A stretch of DNA of 64,000 nucleotides from Oceanobacillus jeddahensis (GCF_000750635.1 NZ_CCDM010000002.1:434001-498000); one strand, 5' to 3'. Shown: positions 36,139 to 45,412, numbered from the stretch's first letter. Notes: generated from the letters alone by a model not told the origin. A program made the numbers and translations.

Positions 36139-37023
36139 TTAATGATGATGTCCGCCGTCTTCGTCTGAGTCAGATGGTCCATGATCATGCGGGCTGTTTT
36201 CTCCTTCAGGAGCTGGTTTGAATTCCTGATGTGTACCAGTGAAAGTCATTTGACCTAAATGACCAGGCTCTAATAACTCTTCAAATTTTTCTTCAGTTAA
36301 AGGATCAGCAGTATTATGAATATCCTCTACCCAAGAGTCAAATTCACTTGGCGGCATTGCTGTGACAGCAAATTCATTCTCTGCAAAACCTTCTCCATTA
36401 AAGTTAGAGTTTCTTCCCATATATTCTCCAGGCTCATCTGCTACAACGTTCAAGTAATTTGTCATATCAGCCATTGCATATTTTTGTCCTGCCAATTGAG
36501 GAATCCAAAAGCTTGAAATCGTTCCATGAGAATACAATCGGAATTCAACATTTTGATTTGTTGGAATGAAAACATAATTAACCGTTTCAATGTCCTGTTC
36601 TGGATAACTGAAATGCCATTTCCAATTGGAAGAGGATGCATAGATGACGAGCGGCTCGTCTTCAGTATATCCTTCTGGCGGACTCTCCACTTGATGTGTC
36701 GAAATCGTAGAGACCACGGATAAAAAGGCAACAATCAAAATTGGAACCGCGACAATAATTCCTTCTACATATTTATTACCTTCGATGTGAGGAGGCTCAT
36801 AGTCAGGATCTTGTTTTGATGCTCTATATTTAAATAAAATAACTGTCAGCATTACTAATACAACAATGACAATGAATGACATTGTAAAGATTGATATCCA
36901 GATCACAGTTGCAGTTGTATCTGCTTGAGGACCTTTTGGATCAAGTACGAGCAATGGTTCACAGCCTGCCAAAAAAGCAGCAATACCTGTTAAAAAGGCG
37001 AAATAGGTCCACTTTAACTTCAT
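36139..37023 (-). CDS. qoxA: Cytochrome aa3 quinol oxidase subunit II (lipoprotein)
   Basis: A 294-residue subunit with a lipoprotein signal (lipobox LAGC, Cys21), two membrane helices and an outer cupredoxin domain (SSNWKWHFSYPEQDIETVNYVFIPTNQNVEFRLYSHGTISSFWIPQLAGQKYAMADM). The Cys, His and Met ligands of a CuA site are absent, which marks a quinol rather than cytochrome c oxidase. The acidic, His-rich tail (GENSPHDHGPSDSDEDGGHHH) is unusual and might bind metal. The ATG follows AGGAAGGGG. It is the first gene of the operon. Confidence 0.95.
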   Translation of the reverse strand: MKLKWTYFAFLTGIAAFLAGCEPLLVLDPKGPQADTTATVIWISIFTMSFIVIVVLVMLTVILFKYRASKQDPDYEPPHIEGNKYVEGIIVAVPILIVAFLSVVSTISTHQVESPPEGYTEDEPLVIYASSSNWKWHFSYPEQDIETVNYVFIPTNQNVEFRLYSHGTISSFWIPQLAGQKYAMADMTNYLNVVADEPGEYMGRNSNFNGEGFAENEFAVTAMPPSEFDSWVEDIHNTADPLTEEKFEELLEPGHLGQMTFTGTHQEFKPAPEGENSPHDHGPSDSDEDGGHHH

Positions 37024-37079
37024 GTTGATACCCCTTCCTTTGATGTATAATTAAGTTGGTTTACTATGATTAAGAGGTT

Positions 37080-37094
37080 GTTCAAAATTTGAAC
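37080..37094. promoter_or_regulatory. Perfect palindrome upstream of qoxA
   Basis: GTTCAAAATTTGAAC is a perfect 7-1-7 palindrome 57 bases before the qoxA start. It could be an operator for the oxidase operon. Its extension (AGGTTGTTCAAAA joined to TTTGAACACAC) also resembles the ends of the repeat at 1937-2168, so it may instead be a collapsed repeat remnant. Confidence 0.4.
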
Positions 37095-37216
37095 ACACAA
37101 TTAACTTAGTATTGATTTATAGCAGAAATAATATTAATACTGATGTTGAGAAATTACAAGAGATTGAAAAACACTTCACAAAATGTTCATGAAAACTTCT
37201 ACATCTTTTTGAACAG

Positions 37217-37268
37217 TGTCGAAAAATGTCGAAAAAGACTTGACAATAATAATAAATGGTAGTATTAG
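37217..37268 (+). promoter_or_regulatory. SigmaA promoter with tandem Spo0A boxes
   Basis: TGTCGAA occurs at 37217-37223 and 37227-37233, exactly one helical turn apart. It matches the 0A-box consensus (TGNCGAA). Seven bases on is TTGACA (37240-37245), and 17 bases further TATTAG (37263-37268). The promoter faces right, towards repeat element B and the ykuI-like gene, and away from qox. Confidence 0.6.
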
Positions 37269-37351
37269 GATTTTTAATGTGATATAGAAGAACTTGTACG
37301 ATTAATAAGGATCTGATCTAAGATATTTTGAAAATCAATAAAACTTATGGA

Positions 37352-38134
37352 CTCAACTTTCACACCTAAGAATAAGCATATATATCTTGCTGTTTCACGA
37401 TAATCGTGTTCTTTATTATTGTGCTGGCTTTTTAGTTAAATCAGCTTTTTTGAGCTAAAGATAGTGTATAGCTCCGCTCCGGCCAACCACTCCGCTTAGT
37501 TAGGATTCTACAGCGAATGAAAGAAATAACATTCTGTTGGGGTGGACGAAATAGTATATCTATCGCTTGATGACACGATCATTCCATTATTGTAAAAGGT
37601 TGGTTTAGCAGTTCGAATCAAAACAGCATGGATAGTTAACATCAAGAATAGCTCTCATGCACAAAAAGAAATCATTGCAGAACATTTTTACCATGCTCCA
37701 CAAAAAATCTCTTCTGTCTGAACTACCTTTTATTTGTTCAGCTATTCCACGTGTAGAATATCTAACCAGCGGAGGCGGACCGTTTTGACTCCTGTGGGAT
37801 CAGCACTATCTGAAGATCCACTTTTGCCAAGCGCTCTTCTTGGTAAAAGTTAGCTGAAGAGCGTGTCCCTAGGCAGACTAAAGTCGCAACGTCCTGGGGT
37901 TGCGATTACTCACCCCATCGAAAAGAATTGTTGCAACGTCTACACCAGTACGTCCTGGGACTCGGGCTGCGATTACTCGCCCCATCAAAACCGTTGTACG
38001 TCGGAAAGCAAAATGGTCCGCCGCAGCGGTATTTTACACTCCACCTTCTATTCTTTGTCAAGGGAGTTAACAAAAGAACAAACAACTCCTCTTTCTATGG
38101 AAATATAGTTTCTTTTTAAGGTGCGAATGTTGAG
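37352..38134. repeat. Element B: TIR-bounded non-coding mobile element (783 bp)
   Basis: Left end CTCAACTTTCACACCTAAG, right end an inverted near-copy ending GGTGCGAATGTTGAG. The flanks TTATGGA and TTATAGA look like a 7-bp target duplication with one mismatch. Both ends, the GCTCCGCTCCGGCCAACC segment near 37480 and everything from about 37850 to the right end recur inverted in element E (55179-55696). The middle (about 37510-37850) is specific to B and contains GCGGAGGCGGACCGTTTTG and ACTCCTGTGGGATCAGC. Two copies of the 19-nt module lie at 37901-37919 and 37968-37986. There is no transposase. Confidence 0.75.
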
Positions 38135-38181
38135 TTATAGAAAGGAAGAAAACGTAAATCAAATAAGTACAATATAGAATA

Positions 38182-38190
38182 TGCTATAAT
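38182..38190 (+). promoter_or_regulatory. Extended -10 promoter of the ykuI-like gene
   Basis: TGCTATAAT (38182-38190) is a full extended -10 box 20 bases before the ykuI-like start and downstream of element B. It would allow transcription even if the Spo0A-box promoter is cut off by the element. Confidence 0.5.
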
Positions 38191-38210
38191 GAAACGAAGG
38201 GGGAGTCAAC

Positions 38211-39425
38211 ATGGATCCATTAGATATATTGATTGATTTAGACCAATTACTTCCTTATTATAAGCCGATTATCCGGGCTGATAAACAGCTGGTAAGCGGT
38301 TATGAAGTAATTGCTTATTTTTTAGATGAAAATAATAAAGAGCAGCGTTTAGATTGGCTCTTCGACGACACTTCTATCCCGGATGAATTCCGGCTTGAAG
38401 TAAATCAGTATATTCATCAAAAAGCAATTGAGAAAAAAATACAAGATCATTTTCCGGGACATCTTACCTTATACTACGATGCAAAATTATTTGTACATGA
38501 TAACGGGGAAACGTTCATTAATTTATTACATGATTATCAGGAAAAAGGGTTAAAACTAAATAACATTATTCTTGAGATGAAAGATACATGCCTGCCAAAT
38601 AATACGGATCAACTAAGCCATATTATTAAATATTTAAAGACACTGGGTGTTAAAATTAGTATTGAATTAGCTAATCCGAACGGCAGTTTAAACCAATTAG
38701 CTGTTCTGCATCCTTCTTTTATCAAAGTAGACACCTCGTTTTTAAAAGACGATCTGCTGCCGCATTTGTATAAGGATGTCTATTTTGGCGTATCCATGTT
38801 ATCCAGAAAAATAGGTGCATCCTTATTATTTAAGGGGATACGTTCTTATAAACAATTAAACTTTGCATGGCAAAGTGGGGGAGAATATTATCAGGGCAAT
38901 TTTTTGACTTATCCGCAGCGGGATTTTATTAAGGAGGATGCATGTAAAAATGAATTAACGGAGTATTTTAGAGAGTTTGTAACTTATGAACAGCAGAAAG
39001 CGAAGGCACAATTCGAATTATTAGATTCTGTATATGGGATAATTCATCGTCTTCTTTCTCAGACTAAACAGACACATGATGATACGTGGCTGTTAAAGCT
39101 TGCGGAAGGCTGTGAAGATTTTGTTTTCCGAATCTATATTTGCAATAGTGTCGGATTACAGGTCTCTGCAAATGTGGAAACAGATGCACAAGGAAGTTGG
39201 ACTTTAATTGAAGAAGGGATGCATAAAAATTGGAGTTGGCGTCCTTATTTTTTCGAAAATATTATGCGGATGAATATCGAGAAAAAAGGAATTTTATCGG
39301 ATTTATACACAGATATTGAGCGGTCAGAATTGATAAGAACATATGCTTATCCGTTATCTCAAGAACGATATATATTTTTTGATATTCCTTACAGTTATTT
39401 AATAGAAAAAGAAGGATTATTATAA
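38211..39425 (+). CDS. ykuI: YkuI-like degenerate EAL-domain protein
   Basis: A 404-residue protein with an N-terminal EAL-fold domain (about 15-250) and a C-terminal PAS-like YkuI_C domain (about 255-400, with FVFRIYICNSVGLQVSANVE and GSWTLIEEGMHKNWSWRPYFFENI). B. subtilis YkuI has the same architecture and binds c-di-GMP without clear hydrolysis. Here the signature EAL is EVI (residues 32-34), and the DDFG-type loop is replaced by ELANPNG, so catalytic activity is unlikely and a c-di-GMP sensor or purely structural role is more probable. GGGGGAG precedes the ATG. Repeat element B lies 76 bases upstream. Confidence 0.82.
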   Translation: MDPLDILIDLDQLLPYYKPIIRADKQLVSGYEVIAYFLDENNKEQRLDWLFDDTSIPDEFRLEVNQYIHQKAIEKKIQDHFPGHLTLYYDAKLFVHDNGETFINLLHDYQEKGLKLNNIILEMKDTCLPNNTDQLSHIIKYLKTLGVKISIELANPNGSLNQLAVLHPSFIKVDTSFLKDDLLPHLYKDVYFGVSMLSRKIGASLLFKGIRSYKQLNFAWQSGGEYYQGNFLTYPQRDFIKEDACKNELTEYFREFVTYEQQKAKAQFELLDSVYGIIHRLLSQTKQTHDDTWLLKLAEGCEDFVFRIYICNSVGLQVSANVETDAQGSWTLIEEGMHKNWSWRPYFFENIMRMNIEKKGILSDLYTDIERSELIRTYAYPLSQERYIFFDIPYSYLIEKEGLL

Positions 39426-39439
39426 GAAGATGTTAAAAA

Positions 39440-39640
39440 GTCCCCAAATGATAAGCAGCGTGACGATAACCTTTGCCAAGTGTTGTACGCAGGAGTCACC
39501 ACAATACGCGGGAAACTCATTGATTTAGCTTTTCAGACGGGGACTGAAATTACCAAAGTTGTCAGGGATATAAGATTTTTAATATAGTTGGTAATGAAAT
39601 TAGCTAACGTAGTATTTTCAAAGGGCGCATTCATGTCCTA
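39440..39640. repeat. Element C: diverged fragment of the element A family
   Basis: GGGGACTGAAATTACCAAAGTTGTCAGGG-like sequence (from about 39542) corresponds to the 32-bp end of element A with several differences. The following stretch, through TAGCTAAC (about 39608), parallels the sequence next to that end of A. The partner end is missing or unrecognisable. It fills most of the 326-base gap between the ykuI-like gene and sbcD. Confidence 0.5.
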
Positions 39641-39751
39641 TCGAAAAACATTGGCTGTTTTTTAAACACACATATGCTATGGAAGACTTTTTAACGATAG
39701 GCTTGCTTCTCTTTCTTTACAGGGGCTTGCAGGGTACAAGGAGGTTTTTTA

Positions 39752-40918
39752 ATGAGATTGATACATACAGCGGATTGGCATTTGGGAAAATTGGTTCAGG
39801 GTGTTTATATGACGGAAGACCAAGCCTTTATTCTGGACCAATTTATAAAAGCGGTAGAAAAAGAAAGTCCTGATGCAGTCATTATTGCTGGTGACTTATA
39901 TGATCGGGCTGTTCCTCCTGTGGAAGCAGTTGATTTACTGGACAAAACATTAGATCGTATCATTAATCAATTAGGCATTCCCGTCTTAGCTATTGCTGGT
40001 AATCATGACAGCCCGGGCCGGCTTCATTTTGGCAGCCGCTTAATGAAGGAAAAAGGTTATCATATTATTGGTCAGCTATCGGATCGTTTAAATCCTGTTG
40101 TTCTTTCAGATGAATTTGGTGAAGTACATTTTCATCTTATTCCGTATGCAGACCCTAGTGTGGTAAAAGCGCTGTTTCAAGAAGAGGATATTCGTAATCA
40201 TCAGGAAGCAAACGCTTATCTAGTGAACCGGATTAAAAAAAATTTGGATGAAGACGCACGGCATGTTTATATTGGACACGCCTTTGTAACCCCTTTTGGG
40301 GAAATAGAAGAAAATACTAGTGATTCCGAACGCCCGCTGTCTATCGGGGGAGCGGAGCATGTGGATGCGCATTTATTTAAGGATTTTCATTACACAGCAC
40401 TCGGGCATCTTCACCAAGCACACCATGTACTGGATAAGAAAATTCGTTACAGTGGTTCCATCCTCAAATATTCTTTATCGGAAGAACATCATCAAAAAGG
40501 ATATCTGGTCGTCGAACTTGATGAAAAAGGAGATATTCAGGTCGAGAAAAAAAAGCTTTCACCTAAACGTGAAATGCGTTCTTTAAAAATGAAAATGGAG
40601 GATATTTATAAGCAGCCTCGAAGTGAAGATTATGTATTCGTGCAATTGCTTGATGAATTACCGATTCTATCACCGATGGAAAAGGTACGTTCTATTTTTC
40701 CCAATGCCATGCATGTGGAGAGAATAAGAACCATATCAGGAATAAATAACTCCAAAGAAAATCAAGCACCCAAAACGAGTTTAAGTGAAATGGAATTGTT
40801 TGATGCCTTTTATCAGGAAGTAACGGATAAAAAAGCTTCCGAAGAAATGAATGAGATTATGAAAGAATTATTTCAAGAAATCCAGGATGTATCCAGTGAA
40901 CGGAAAACATCTAAATAA
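39752..40918 (+). CDS. sbcD: Exonuclease SbcCD subunit D (Mre11-type nuclease)
   Basis: A 388-residue metallophosphoesterase nuclease. With SbcC it cuts hairpins and blocked DNA ends. The phosphoesterase motifs are HTADWHLG, AGDLYDR, GNHDSPGR, YIGHAFVTP and LGHLHQAH, which hold the two-metal centre. The C-terminal part is a capping domain and SbcC-binding region. The ATG follows AAGGAGG. sbcC begins 17 bases after its stop. The long palindromic repeats in this window are the kind of hairpin-forming DNA this complex acts on. Confidence 0.95.
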   Translation: MRLIHTADWHLGKLVQGVYMTEDQAFILDQFIKAVEKESPDAVIIAGDLYDRAVPPVEAVDLLDKTLDRIINQLGIPVLAIAGNHDSPGRLHFGSRLMKEKGYHIIGQLSDRLNPVVLSDEFGEVHFHLIPYADPSVVKALFQEEDIRNHQEANAYLVNRIKKNLDEDARHVYIGHAFVTPFGEIEENTSDSERPLSIGGAEHVDAHLFKDFHYTALGHLHQAHHVLDKKIRYSGSILKYSLSEEHHQKGYLVVELDEKGDIQVEKKKLSPKREMRSLKMKMEDIYKQPRSEDYVFVQLLDELPILSPMEKVRSIFPNAMHVERIRTISGINNSKENQAPKTSLSEMELFDAFYQEVTDKKASEEMNEIMKELFQEIQDVSSERKTSK

Positions 40919-40934
40919 GAGCAGGTGAAAGAGA

Positions 40935-43900
40935 ATGCAGCCTTTACAGTTAACATTACATGCTTTTGGTCCCTATAAAGAAAAAGAAGTCATTGATTTT
41001 TCAAAGCTTCAAGGGAATACACTGTTTGTGATTTCTGGAAAAACAGGAGCAGGAAAAACGACTTTATTTGATGGAATAGCCTTTGCATTATTTGGAAAAG
41101 CCAGCGGGTCCGACCGGGAAGATCAGCGTATGCTGCGAAGTGACTTTGCGGATGAGAATATACATACTTCTGTGGAGCTTATTTTTCAAATCCAAGATAA
41201 AACATATCGTATTTTTCGGCAACTAGGTCATGTGAAGAAAGGAAATAAGAGTAAAACCGGCGATAAGTGTGAGTTTTACGAAGTATGTAAAGATGGGGAA
41301 GTACCATGTGTAGACAGACAGATCGTAAGTGAAATTGATCAAAAAATAGAAGAAATTATCGGATTAACGCCAGATCAATTTAAACAAATTGTTATGCTTC
41401 CACAAGGGGAATTTCGAAAACTGCTTACTTCAGATACAGAAAATAAAGAAGAAATCTTGAGACGCTTGTTCAAAACAGAACATTATAAATGGATGAATGA
41501 GCTGCTTCGGGAGAAGAAAGTAAAATTAGAAACAGAAAATCAGCGTATTCTCAGCCGCATGGAACAATTACGTACGCAGATTTTTTCTATCGACCTGCCG
41601 GAAGATTCTTATATACATGAATTAGCGGATAGAGAGCATATCAATACGTATCAAATGATAGAAGCTTTACAATTAGAGCTCAAAAAGAATGAAGAAGCAA
41701 TTACCGGAGCAGATGCGCATTATAAAGAAGCAACAAAAAAGCAGGAACTTACTCAAAACCAATTGTTTCAAGTAAAACAGATCAATGCATATTTTTCAGA
41801 ATTAGAGACATATCAAAAGAATCTAGTCACGTGGAAAGAACAGGCACAAGAAATGGATACCTTAAAAAAAGGAGTATCTGCTGCTGAACAGGCGAAATTA
41901 ATTATTCCTTATGAACAGCAGAGAAATGAAGCAAACCAAGAGTTTCAAGAAAGTAATAAAGCATTACAACGATTAGAAGCACAGCAAGATAAAATGGAAA
42001 AACAAAAGCACGAAGTTGAAACTGAATTTAAAAAAGAACAGGATAATGCCGGGGAACGGGATAAAACCTCGATAGAAGTAAATCGTTTGGAAAGTTTTTT
42101 GCCAGTTGTAAAAGAATTGGAAGTAAAAAAACAAGAGATTCAGAAGCTGGCTGGACTTTTAAAGGAAGAAAAAGCACAGCTGGAAAAATTAACAGAGCTT
42201 CGGGAAACACGAAGTAAACAAATCGACCGTTTAGAGAAAGAAGAACAGGTATTAGACCAAGACACAGATAAGCTAGACTCTGTAAAAGAAGAATTAAGAG
42301 TCCTGCGTGAACAAGTTACACTGATGAAAAAATATCAAGATAAATTAGCGCAAATACAAAAAGGGGAGCTGGACCTTAAAGATAAAGAAGCAGTTTATCT
42401 GCAAGAAAAAAAGGCTTATGATCAATTAGAACAAGCGTGGTTTGCCAATCAGGCTCATGTATTGGCTGCGTATTTGCACGATGGTGAAGCTTGTCCGGTA
42501 TGTGGAAGCTTAGAACATCCAAGACCAGCAGAAACGAAGGAAGCTGAAGTGACGAAAAAAGAGCTCGAACAAGCGAAAAAGCTTATGGAGCAGAAAGAGT
42601 CTGCGTGGCGGGAGCAAACAGCAAATGTAACAGCATATCAATCAGAAAGAAAAGGACTAGAAGAGGAACTCATGCAGCATGAATTGGAATTCTCTAATCC
42701 GGACGAAAGTTACCAAAGGATTGTTGAGAAGGGGAAAAAGAAAAAAGCAGAAGAAGATCGTCTCAAGCAGTCTAAAGAACGTTTGTCTAAGTGTAAAAAA
42801 GAATTAGCGAAAAAGCGTCAAGAGCAAAAGCAAAGTGAAATAAAAATGAATGAAAAAAATAGCCAAGTCAGTAAGCTTCAATCTGAGTATCAAAGTAAAG
42901 AAGCTGTATACCAGCAGCAGTTGACGCAGATTCCAGAAAATTTACGCGTTCTTTCCGAATTAGAAGCTGAAATCAACTGTCTAAAAACAAAAAAGCAACT
43001 ACTTGAGCAGCGCTGGGCGGATGCGCAAAAAAATTATAAGAAAGTGCATGAAGCATTTACAAAATGGACGGCTGATGTGCATCACCTTAGAGAAAATCAG
43101 GCAAAAATGAAGCAGAAAATAGAGAACCTGGAAAAAATCTTTCAGGAGAAGTTAGAGCAGGCGGAGTTTACAGAGCAGGACTATCAAGATGCGAAATGGG
43201 ATGAAACAACTTATCAATCTGTTAAACAGAAACTCACGGATTATGAGAAGCAGGGCTATCAATTAGAAAAACAGATTTCAGAGCTTGAGAAGAAATTAGA
43301 AGGACAGTCCAAGCAGGATGAAACTGAAATAGAAACAGTTTTAACGAAATGGAAGCAGGAAACAACATCCAGCCTTGAAAAGCTCCAACAGCTGCAGCAG
43401 GAAAAGAAAGATATGACATTCTATATGAATCAATTGCAGGAGTTTCATCTTCAATCAGAAGATATAGAAAAGAAAAGCAGGCTTGTAACAGATTTATATG
43501 ATACGTTGCGGGGACAAAACCCTAAAAAAGTATCGTTTGAACGGTATCTGCAAATGGAATATTTAGATCAAATTATGGAAGCTGCCAATTTACGTTTAAA
43601 TGATCTTTCTAATGGTCAATTCTATCTGACAAGAAGTGACCGCCAGGAAGCTAGGGGAAGACAAAGTGGTTTAGGGCTGGACGTTTATGATCAATATACA
43701 GGACAGACAAGGGATGTGAAAACATTATCCGGAGGAGAGAAATTCCACGCTTCTCTTTGTCTGGCATTAGGAATGAGTGATGTGATCCAAAGCTTCCAAG
43801 GAAATATTGTCATTCAAACCATGTTTATCGATGAGGGCTTTGGTTCTCTGGATGAGGAATCTTTAAGAAAAGCAATAGATACACTTATTCAGCTGCAGCA

Positions 43901-44021
43901 ATCGGGAAGAATGATTGGTATTATTTCGCATGTTCAAGAACTAAAAGATGTTTTTCCGGCAGCAATCGAAGTTCATAAAACGAAAGAGGGCTACAGCAAA
44001 ACAGAAATTGTCGTTAAATAA
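40935..44021 (+). CDS. sbcC: Exonuclease SbcCD subunit C (Rad50-type ATPase)
   Basis: A 1028-residue SMC-like ATPase. The N-terminal Walker A is GKTGAGKT (residues 35-42). Two long coiled coils flank a zinc hook CPVCGS (Cys520, Cys523). The C-terminal ABC signature is LSGGEKFHASLCLALGMSDV and the Walker B is MFIDEGFGSLDEESL. It opens and closes around DNA ends and gates the SbcD nuclease. The length is normal. GCAGGTGAAAG precedes the ATG, and the pair forms an operon. Confidence 0.96.
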   Translation: MQPLQLTLHAFGPYKEKEVIDFSKLQGNTLFVISGKTGAGKTTLFDGIAFALFGKASGSDREDQRMLRSDFADENIHTSVELIFQIQDKTYRIFRQLGHVKKGNKSKTGDKCEFYEVCKDGEVPCVDRQIVSEIDQKIEEIIGLTPDQFKQIVMLPQGEFRKLLTSDTENKEEILRRLFKTEHYKWMNELLREKKVKLETENQRILSRMEQLRTQIFSIDLPEDSYIHELADREHINTYQMIEALQLELKKNEEAITGADAHYKEATKKQELTQNQLFQVKQINAYFSELETYQKNLVTWKEQAQEMDTLKKGVSAAEQAKLIIPYEQQRNEANQEFQESNKALQRLEAQQDKMEKQKHEVETEFKKEQDNAGERDKTSIEVNRLESFLPVVKELEVKKQEIQKLAGLLKEEKAQLEKLTELRETRSKQIDRLEKEEQVLDQDTDKLDSVKEELRVLREQVTLMKKYQDKLAQIQKGELDLKDKEAVYLQEKKAYDQLEQAWFANQAHVLAAYLHDGEACPVCGSLEHPRPAETKEAEVTKKELEQAKKLMEQKESAWREQTANVTAYQSERKGLEEELMQHELEFSNPDESYQRIVEKGKKKKAEEDRLKQSKERLSKCKKELAKKRQEQKQSEIKMNEKNSQVSKLQSEYQSKEAVYQQQLTQIPENLRVLSELEAEINCLKTKKQLLEQRWADAQKNYKKVHEAFTKWTADVHHLRENQAKMKQKIENLEKIFQEKLEQAEFTEQDYQDAKWDETTYQSVKQKLTDYEKQGYQLEKQISELEKKLEGQSKQDETEIETVLTKWKQETTSSLEKLQQLQQEKKDMTFYMNQLQEFHLQSEDIEKKSRLVTDLYDTLRGQNPKKVSFERYLQMEYLDQIMEAANLRLNDLSNGQFYLTRSDRQEARGRQSGLGLDVYDQYTGQTRDVKTLSGGEKFHASLCLALGMSDVIQSFQGNIVIQTMFIDEGFGSLDEESLRKAIDTLIQLQQSGRMIGIISHVQELKDVFPAAIEVHKTKEGYSKTEIVVK

Positions 44022-44199
44022 GTGAAAATGCATTTTTTTACAAATGATGTATCAGCTAAAAATAGCTGTATTGTTTGCTAATTAAACGATCCTTGTATTA
44101 TCATTTAATTATTGTATTTTTCGACATTAAATCTTAAAATTGCTAGATTACGAGGCTTTAAAAGCAGTCTTAATTATAGTAAGGAGAAGGGTAGGAATC

Positions 44200-45369
44200 A
44201 TGGTGAAGATTGGAATTGATAAACTGGGATTTTATGCACCACATCTGTATGTAGATATGAATGATTTAGCAAAAGAGCGGGGAATTGATCCGGGAAAATT
44301 CACAATTGGGCTGGGACAAGATGAAATGGCTGTTCCGCCAATTACGCAAGACCCTGTTTCTTTAGCAGCCAATGCAGCGGAACAAATCCTGGATAGGGAA
44401 GATAAGGATGCCATTGATTTAGTTATTTTTGGAACAGAATCTGGCGTGGATCATTCCAAATCAGCTGCTGTATATGTACATCAATTATTAGGTTTGAACC
44501 CCAAAGCGCGTTCTGTAGAAATGAAGCAGGCTTGTTATGGCGCAACAGCAGGAATACAAATGGCAAAAGGGCATATCGCGCTTCATCCAGACAAGAAAGT
44601 ACTTATTTTAGCATCAGATATTGCACGCTATGGCTTGAATACACCTGGTGAATCAACACAAGGCGCTGGAGCTGTTGCTATTTTAGTAAGTGCTTCTCCA
44701 AGACTGTTAGAGTTGGAAAAAGAAAGCACCTATTACACAGAGGATATTATGGACTTCTGGAGACCGGTATATTCTTCCACAGCATTTGTAGATGGCAAAT
44801 ACTCCAATGAACAGTATATTGCTTTCTTTCAAAAAGTATGGAAAGACTACCAGGAGCAAACAGGAAGAAGTTTAGAGGACTTTGCTGCTATTGCTTTTCA
44901 TTTACCTTATACAAAAATGGGCTGGAAGGCATTGCGCACCGTAATGGAAGATGCGCCAGAGGAAGTACAGGAAAGATTAAAAAATAATTATCAGATCAGT
45001 ACAAAATATAACCGGAATGTAGGAAACATTTATACAGGCTCTCTTTATCTCAGTCTGATTTCATTATTAGAAAATCAGGACGATTTAAAAGAAGGAGATA
45101 CGATCGGCTTGTATAGCTATGGTTCAGGTGCTGTTGGCGAATTCTTATCCGGCACACTGCAGAGTGACTTCAAAGAGCATCTACAAACGGCAGCACATCA
45201 AGCCATGTTTGAAAATCGGGAATGTATTTCTGTAGCGGAATATGAAAAAGTATTTGAAGAAGAACTCCCGACAGACGGCAGTGAAAAGAAATTAAATATT
45301 GACGAAGACCCCGCCAAAATCTGTTTAGCTGGGGTAAAAGACCATATTCGCAGCTATGCTGTTAAATAA
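44200..45369 (+). CDS. mvaS: Hydroxymethylglutaryl-CoA synthase (mevalonate pathway)
   Basis: A 389-residue thiolase-fold enzyme that joins acetyl-CoA and acetoacetyl-CoA to HMG-CoA, the first committed step of the mevalonate route to isoprenoids. The catalytic cysteine is Cys112 in MKQACYGATAGIQMAKG, with FHLPYTKMGWKAL (catalytic His) and NIYTGSLYLSL. I chose ATG 44200 with GTAGGA and AAGGAG upstream; the frame is open to 44140. No HMG-CoA reductase gene is adjacent, although the two are often neighbours in cocci. Confidence 0.94.
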   Translation: MVKIGIDKLGFYAPHLYVDMNDLAKERGIDPGKFTIGLGQDEMAVPPITQDPVSLAANAAEQILDREDKDAIDLVIFGTESGVDHSKSAAVYVHQLLGLNPKARSVEMKQACYGATAGIQMAKGHIALHPDKKVLILASDIARYGLNTPGESTQGAGAVAILVSASPRLLELEKESTYYTEDIMDFWRPVYSSTAFVDGKYSNEQYIAFFQKVWKDYQEQTGRSLEDFAAIAFHLPYTKMGWKALRTVMEDAPEEVQERLKNNYQISTKYNRNVGNIYTGSLYLSLISLLENQDDLKEGDTIGLYSYGSGAVGEFLSGTLQSDFKEHLQTAAHQAMFENRECISVAEYEKVFEEELPTDGSEKKLNIDEDPAKICLAGVKDHIRSYAVK

Positions 45370-45372
45370 TAA

Positions 45373-45412
45373 GAAAAACTCCTGGACAATATTTTTGTTC
45401 GGGAGTTTTTTA
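45373..45412 (+). terminator. Intrinsic terminator after mvaS
   Basis: AAAACTCCTGGACA pairs with TGTTCGGGAGTTTT through wobble pairs and runs into TTTTTT just after the stop codon. Confidence 0.85.

Noticed and set aside
37863..38119. Open frames inside element B and their counterparts at 55176-55485 in element E
   Set aside because: The two elements give similar peptides only because the DNA is repeated. There is no ribosome binding site, the composition is odd, and overlapping frames are equally open.
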